From Alphaproteobacteria bacterium (GTDB taxonomy: Bacteria; Pseudomonadota; Alphaproteobacteria; Rs-D84), in the NCBI GenBank assembly GCA_029051085.1, contig JAIDLK010000030.1:1-9064 (forward strand): a stretch of DNA of 9,064 bases. Direction: 5' to 3'. Made by a program: the position numbers and the translations under genes. This document shows, in pieces, positions 6,641-9,064 of this stretch. Position 1 is the stretch's first letter; the number at the start of each line of letters is the position of its first letter. The notes below the pieces were generated by a model. The model made no database searches. It worked only from the letters and a program-made list of their open reading frames with translations, and had not been told where the DNA came from.

Positions 6641-6851
6641 TGCCTGCGGGTGTTCCGTAGGCGGGGTGTGGAAACCCTGAAGTAATGGCGTTGGAATATG
6701 TACTTATGGGCATACCCGTATGTTGTTTCTATTATTCTGACGATAAAAACTCCTGACCCGGTCAGGAGGGTTGTGAATATATTGAATAAACAACACAATA
6801 CCATTACATTGTTTCCAACCTCCTGGCCACCAAATGATTGGTGGTATTTTT
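6641..6851 (+). ncRNA. Candidate structured RNA (small RNA gene or regulated leader; 6S-like at best)
   Basis: This region between the DUF45 stop and the adhesin gene has no convincing protein gene but many pairings. H1 is GCCTGCGG (6642-6649) / CCGTAGGC (6655-6662). A long weak hairpin is built from AGTAAT (6681-6686) / ATTATT (6731-6736), a GGAATA/TGTTTC helix, TAC/GTA and GGG-CATA-CCC. H3 is CTCCTGAC (6750-6757) / GTCAGGAG (6761-6768), perfect 8 bp with loop CCG. It ends at a terminator hairpin (6827-6851). The order (a TGTTC...GCGGG...CCCTGA segment, a terminal stem, a GACGA segment, then a strong small hairpin followed by GGTT) is reminiscent of E. coli 6S RNA. I recall 6S lying near tkt in some alphaproteobacteria. 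However, the long closing stem that defines 6S is not evident. It matches no tRNA, 4.5S, RNase P, tmRNA or riboswitch that I know. Ends are inferred. Confidence 0.4.
6827..6851 (+). terminator. Rho-independent terminator or 5'-leader hairpin 24 bases before the YadA-like gene
   Basis: A perfect 7-bp stem CCACCAA (6827-6833) / TTGGTGG (6838-6844) with tetraloop ATGA is followed by TATTTTT. The gap to ATG 6876 is too short for a full promoter, so the adhesin gene is either reached by read-through or its promoter overlaps this element. The best alternative is TTGAAT (6782-6787), a 17-base spacer and TACATT (6805-6810), which would put the hairpin near the transcript's 5' end. Confidence 0.7.
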
Positions 6852-6875
6852 GTTAATCAAAAAAAGGAAGAAACA

Positions 6876-7805
6876 ATGAAAAAACTAATGTTAACATCTA
6901 TCTTGTCCATGGTTGTTGGTACTGCGGGTGCAACGACATATATCGGTAATCCGGGTACGGGTACTGCCGATTGGGCTAATTGGTTGGAAAAAATGCCAGG
7001 TGAGACAGCAGCGGCAGTTAATAACCTGGCCGTTGCGGTCAATGATAACGCCAAGACTATGGATGATATGAATAATGTTATGGCGGGTTGGAACAAACAT
7101 TTGTTTGGTGAAAACGGCGACATGACAGAAGGGTTGTTCTATTCTTACTACAAGAAAGACGGTGGTGTGCAAAACCGCTTGAATTCGCTGGAAGAATCCG
7201 CTGCTGCTGTTTCAGATGTGAATGCAGAACTGGTTAAGACGAATGAAACATTGACGCAGACCAACACTGCATTAAGTGCGCTGAACAAAGAAGTTGAAAA
7301 TACAAATGCGCATTTTAATAAAGAGCTGGGGGCGACCAACGATACTTTGAAGAAAACCAATGATGCGCTGAGTGCCTTGAATACAGAGGTTGAGAATACC
7401 AACGAGCACTTTAATACGGAACTGACAAAAACAAACGATACGTTGGCGCTGCATTCGGATGCGATATCTCGCTTAAATGATGCGATTGCGTTAAGTGGCG
7501 GTGCATTTGTGGATGATATTAAGGCGGATGTTTCGCGCTTGTCCGACAAGGTGAGCGATATGAGCAAAGAACTGTCCGCCGGTATCGCAAATGTTGCCGC
7601 ATTGTCTGCCGTGGCAGTATCCGATGTAAAGCGCGGCGAGGTATCGTTCGGGGGCGGCTATGGCTATCATAACTCTCAGTCTGCGGTTGCGTTCGGGACG
7701 GCGGTTGGTCTGACGGACAACTGGTCTATGAATGCCGGATTGGGCTTTAACGATTACGATGTGACGGTCCGTGCCGGTACAAATATAAAGTTCAAATTGT
7801 TTTAA
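6876..7805 (+). CDS. Small trimeric-autotransporter-like protein with YadA-type C-terminal anchor
   Basis: The 309-residue protein is probably an exported, outer-membrane-anchored surface protein. A Sec signal peptide is clear: MKK, hydrophobic core to residue 15, and cleavage after A17-G18-A19. The mature N-terminus (20-105) has no recognisable YadA head repeats but holds Trp/Gly-rich sequence. Residues 106-205 form a coiled-coil stalk with two 32-residue repeats (122-153, 154-185) plus a partial third. The anchor begins with LSDKVSDMSKELSAGIANVAALSAVAV (222-248), matching the YadA-anchor helix, then four amphipathic beta-strand-like stretches and a terminal F309, the usual outer-membrane barrel signal. 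YadA proteins form trimers with a 12-strand barrel. The start at 6876 is chosen because AAGGAAG (6864-6870) precedes it and the signal peptide begins there; the in-frame ATG 6834 lies in the terminator loop. The ligand is unknown. Confidence 0.88.
   Translation: MKKLMLTSILSMVVGTAGATTYIGNPGTGTADWANWLEKMPGETAAAVNNLAVAVNDNAKTMDDMNNVMAGWNKHLFGENGDMTEGLFYSYYKKDGGVQNRLNSLEESAAAVSDVNAELVKTNETLTQTNTALSALNKEVENTNAHFNKELGATNDTLKKTNDALSALNTEVENTNEHFNTELTKTNDTLALHSDAISRLNDAIALSGGAFVDDIKADVSRLSDKVSDMSKELSAGIANVAALSAVAVSDVKRGEVSFGGGYGYHNSQSAVAFGTAVGLTDNWSMNAGLGFNDYDVTVRAGTNIKFKLF
7239..7430 (+). repeat. Two tandem 96-bp units encoding 32-residue coiled-coil repeats
   Basis: Units 7239-7334 and 7335-7430 encode TNETLTQTNTALSAL... 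and TNDTLKKTNDALSAL..., and a degenerate third unit starts at 7431 (TNDTLALH). Each has conserved EVENTN and HFN segments. Thirty-two residues equal three heptads plus one 11-residue step, so the coiled coil would shift between left-handed and straight geometry in each unit. Confidence 0.8.
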
Positions 7806-7823
7806 TTTGTTATAGTGTGTGGG

Positions 7824-7859
7824 AAAGCGGGGGCATAGGTGTTGCTGCCCCCGTTTTTT
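7824..7859 (+). terminator. Strong rho-independent terminator of the YadA-like gene
   Basis: The stem CGGGGGC (7828-7834) / GCCCCCG (7847-7853), extended outward by AAAG pairing into the T-run, is followed by six T. It begins about 20 bases after the stop codon. Confidence 0.92.
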
Positions 7860-7933
7860 GCTTGAAAAACATAAATTGTGCGCTAAAATTAAACAGATGT
7901 TGAATTTTGGCTTTGTTTTTAACGCATTCCATC

Positions 7934-7951
7934 ACGGCGCATGTGCGTCGT
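7934..7951. promoter_or_regulatory. Imperfect 18-base palindrome upstream of hisS (possible operator)
   Basis: ACGGCGCA and TGCGTCGT are inverted around TG, with one G-T mismatch. It lies about 25 bases upstream of the hisS -10 box, where an activator or repressor could bind. No T-run follows it on the plus strand, so it is not a terminator. A regulatory role is inference. The surrounding spacer 7860-7970 shows no gene; TTGAAA (7862) with TAAAAT (7884) could be a weak upstream promoter. Confidence 0.3.
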
Positions 7952-7968
7952 ATTAGCTATTGTTTTTG

Positions 7969-7982
7969 TTTTATGATATAAT
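7969..7982 (+). promoter_or_regulatory. Extended -10 promoter for hisS
   Basis: TGA-TATAAT (7974-7982) is a consensus extended -10 with a poor -35 (TTAGCT at 7953-7958, 18-base spacer). The predicted start near 7989 leaves a leader of about 46 bases. Confidence 0.6.
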
Positions 7983-7999
7983 TCTCTCGGTAAAAAATC

Positions 8000-8013
8000 G
8001 CGGGCGGACCCGC
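8000..8013 (+). other. Small hairpin in the hisS leader
   Basis: GCGGG (8000-8004) / CCCGC (8009-8013) with loop CGGA sits in the predicted hisS leader between A-rich runs, and AGGA (8024-8027) follows 7 bases before the ATG. A plus-strand U-tract is absent, so it would not terminate hisS. On the minus strand it is followed by a T-run and could terminate antisense transcription. No T-box or His leader peptide is seen. Confidence 0.4.
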
Positions 8014-8034
8014 AAAAAAATATAGGATACTATT

Positions 8035-9064
8035 ATGGACTTAAAGCCAACAAAACCATTGTCTGGATTCGTGGAATTGCTGCCGGCACAGCAGCGCTGT
8101 TTTGATGCGTGCGCTGGTCGTATGTTGAATGTTTTGCGCACGGCGGGCTTTTCCGTGCTGGATTTGCCGGCGATAGAGCGGGCAGAGGTTTTAACCGACA
8201 AAGACAACTGGGACGAAATAGAAACACAGATGTTCCTGTTCCAGAAAGGTGATACAAAGATGGGGCTGCGCTATGACGGTACGGTGGGGCTGGCGCGGTA
8301 TGTTGCCGGCCATCTGAATGATTTGGTATTTCCGTTCCGTGCGGCTCAATTTTCCAAACGCTATCGTGGTGAACGTGCCCAGCGCGGACGCTATCGTGAA
8401 TTTTATCAGATGGATTTGGATATTTTGGGTATCAATTCTTTGTCCACCAATTATGATGCCGAGATAATTGCGGTTATTGCGCGTGCTTTGGATGCGGTGC
8501 GTGAATTTGTCGGGCCATATTGCGTGCATGTCGGTTCCAGACCATTTTGGGATGCGTTGTTCGACTATTTGGAACTGACGCCTTCGCAAAAGAAAGATGT
8601 TTTTGTCCTGATTGACAAGAAAGACAAGATGGGCGATGACGATTTTGCCGCAGGGTTGGCGGATGCGCTGGGGGATGCGGCGCGGGAAGAGAAAATAAAA
8701 GCGGTATTCTCGGACGGATATTCGGCCTTTGTTGGTGCATCAGACGCGCTGGATTCCTCAATTGCAGAAATTACCGCATTTATGTATATTCTGCATGCCG
8801 TCGGGATTGAAAATGCGGCATTGGATTTGTCCATTACGCGCGGGCTTGCGTATTATACGGGGCTGGTGTTTGAATTTAAATTAACCGAACACCCCGAGCT
8901 GGGGACGGCGGCCGGCGGCGGCCGTTATGCCGACTTGGCCGGCAAGTTCAGCAAGACGAAAATCATCGGGGTTGGTGCGGCAATTGGTTTTTCGCGTATT
9001 TTCTGGGCACTGTTGGAAAGTGGAAAAATAGATGTTTCGCGCTTTTCGCGCCCCGTGACAGCGG
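8035..9064 (+). CDS. hisS: Histidyl-tRNA synthetase, 3'-truncated by window edge
   Basis: This class II aminoacyl-tRNA synthetase charges tRNA-His. Some 343 residues are visible and the frame is open at the window end; the anticodon-binding domain lies outside. Visible: the substrate motif LRYDGTVGLARYVA (78-91); motif 2 YRGERAQRGRYREFYQMDLDILG (110-132); the HisA signature ITRGLAYYTGLVFEF (267-281), with the catalytic Arg at R269; GGGRYADL (294-301); and motif 3 GVGAAIGFSRI (312-322). The histidine-binding positions (D81, Q125, Y273, Y274) appear intact, although the usual Asp in RGLDYY is Ala (A272). The catalytic Arg and QMDLD favour HisS over the paralogue HisZ. LRYD with REFYQ resembles the Bacteroidetes/eukaryote-like HisRS type rather than the LRPEGT type of E. 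coli. The start is supported by AGGA 7 bases upstream and the family-like PLSGF-x-ELLP opening. Confidence 0.9.
   Translation, partial: MDLKPTKPLSGFVELLPAQQRCFDACAGRMLNVLRTAGFSVLDLPAIERAEVLTDKDNWDEIETQMFLFQKGDTKMGLRYDGTVGLARYVAGHLNDLVFPFRAAQFSKRYRGERAQRGRYREFYQMDLDILGINSLSTNYDAEIIAVIARALDAVREFVGPYCVHVGSRPFWDALFDYLELTPSQKKDVFVLIDKKDKMGDDDFAAGLADALGDAAREEKIKAVFSDGYSAFVGASDALDSSIAEITAFMYILHAVGIENAALDLSITRGLAYYTGLVFEFKLTEHPELGTAAGGGRYADLAGKFSKTKIIGVGAAIGFSRIFWALLESGKIDVSRFSRPVTA

Noticed and set aside
6682..6819. GTAATGG/CCATTAC and GTTGGAA/TTCCAAC complementary 7-mers forming an apparent pseudoknot
   Set aside because: About one 7-bp complement is expected by chance in a region this long, and the two are not nested; not enough to claim a pseudoknot.
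6782..6856. Tandem Trp codons (and a third Trp) in the short frame, as in a trp attenuator
   Set aside because: The Trp codons are produced by the TTGGTGG arm of the terminator stem itself, and the downstream gene is not for tryptophan synthesis.
6834..6875. Upstream in-frame ATG giving the adhesin 14 extra residues
   Set aside because: The codon lies in the loop of the terminator hairpin with no ribosome site, and the extension would bury the signal peptide; ATG 6876 has AAGGAAG and a clean signal peptide.
7148..7567. 139-codon minus-strand frame opposite the coiled-coil repeats
   Set aside because: It mirrors the repetitive plus-strand codons (Ser/Val/Phe-rich) and has no ribosome site or independent support.
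6602..8034. tRNA, CRISPR array, insertion sequence or attachment site in the spacers
   Set aside because: No T-loop signature, no regularly spaced direct repeats, no transposase fragments or terminal inverted repeats were found on reading both spacers.
8035..9064. HisZ (ATP phosphoribosyltransferase regulatory subunit) instead of HisS
   Set aside because: Motif 2, the catalytic Arg in the HisA motif and the histidine-binding residues are all present, and no his biosynthesis gene is adjacent. The missing C-terminus leaves slight doubt.

Overview
The window is a gene-dense stretch of a bacterial chromosome, probably Gram-negative. The evidence for an outer membrane is a signal-peptide protein that ends in a YadA-type beta-barrel anchor with a C-terminal Phe. 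Base composition is moderate, genes are tightly packed with 1-base stop/start overlaps, and the gene set is housekeeping. An alphaproteobacterial lineage is my best guess, from overall protein style and a transketolase locus next to a possible 6S-like RNA, but nothing here proves it. I see no integrase, transposase, phage gene, CRISPR array or tRNA.

Layout. (1) 1-3139, plus strand: the 3' two thirds of uvrA (nucleotide excision repair), a 169-residue protein that is only the Met-rich M domain of the SRP protein Ffh/SRP54, and rlmE (23S rRNA 2'-O-methyltransferase). uvrA and the M-domain gene overlap by one base, and rlmE follows after 6 bases, so this looks like one operon. (2) 3136-3635: a small unrecognised membrane-anchored protein in its own transcription unit. 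Its promoter -35 box overlaps the rlmE stop codon, and a hairpin terminator follows it. (3) 3636-4064, minus strand: rnhA (RNase HI), convergent with the small gene and sharing its terminator. (4) 4101-6601, plus strand: a compact transketolase, overlapped by one base by a YgjP/DUF45 zinc metallopeptidase. The 36-base gap between rnhA and tkt holds two overlapping divergent promoters, and the tkt transcript is predicted to be leaderless or nearly so. (5) 6602-6875: a gene-free region rich in inverted repeats that ends in a rho-independent terminator only 24 bases before the next start codon. It is either a small structured RNA gene (6S-like at best), a regulated leader, or both. (6) 6876-7805: a small trimeric-autotransporter-like (YadA) protein with a repeated coiled-coil stalk, followed by a strong terminator. 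(7) 7806-8034: a spacer with a palindrome and a promoter sharing a 14-mer with the tkt promoter. (8) 8035-9064: hisS (histidyl-tRNA synthetase), running off the window.

Most of the window is ordinary housekeeping. The items that deserve attention are the stand-alone SRP M-domain protein, whose expected RNA-contact residues are partly lost, and the structured 6641-6851 region, where a 10-bp alternative pairing links an internal hairpin to the terminator upstream of the adhesin gene.
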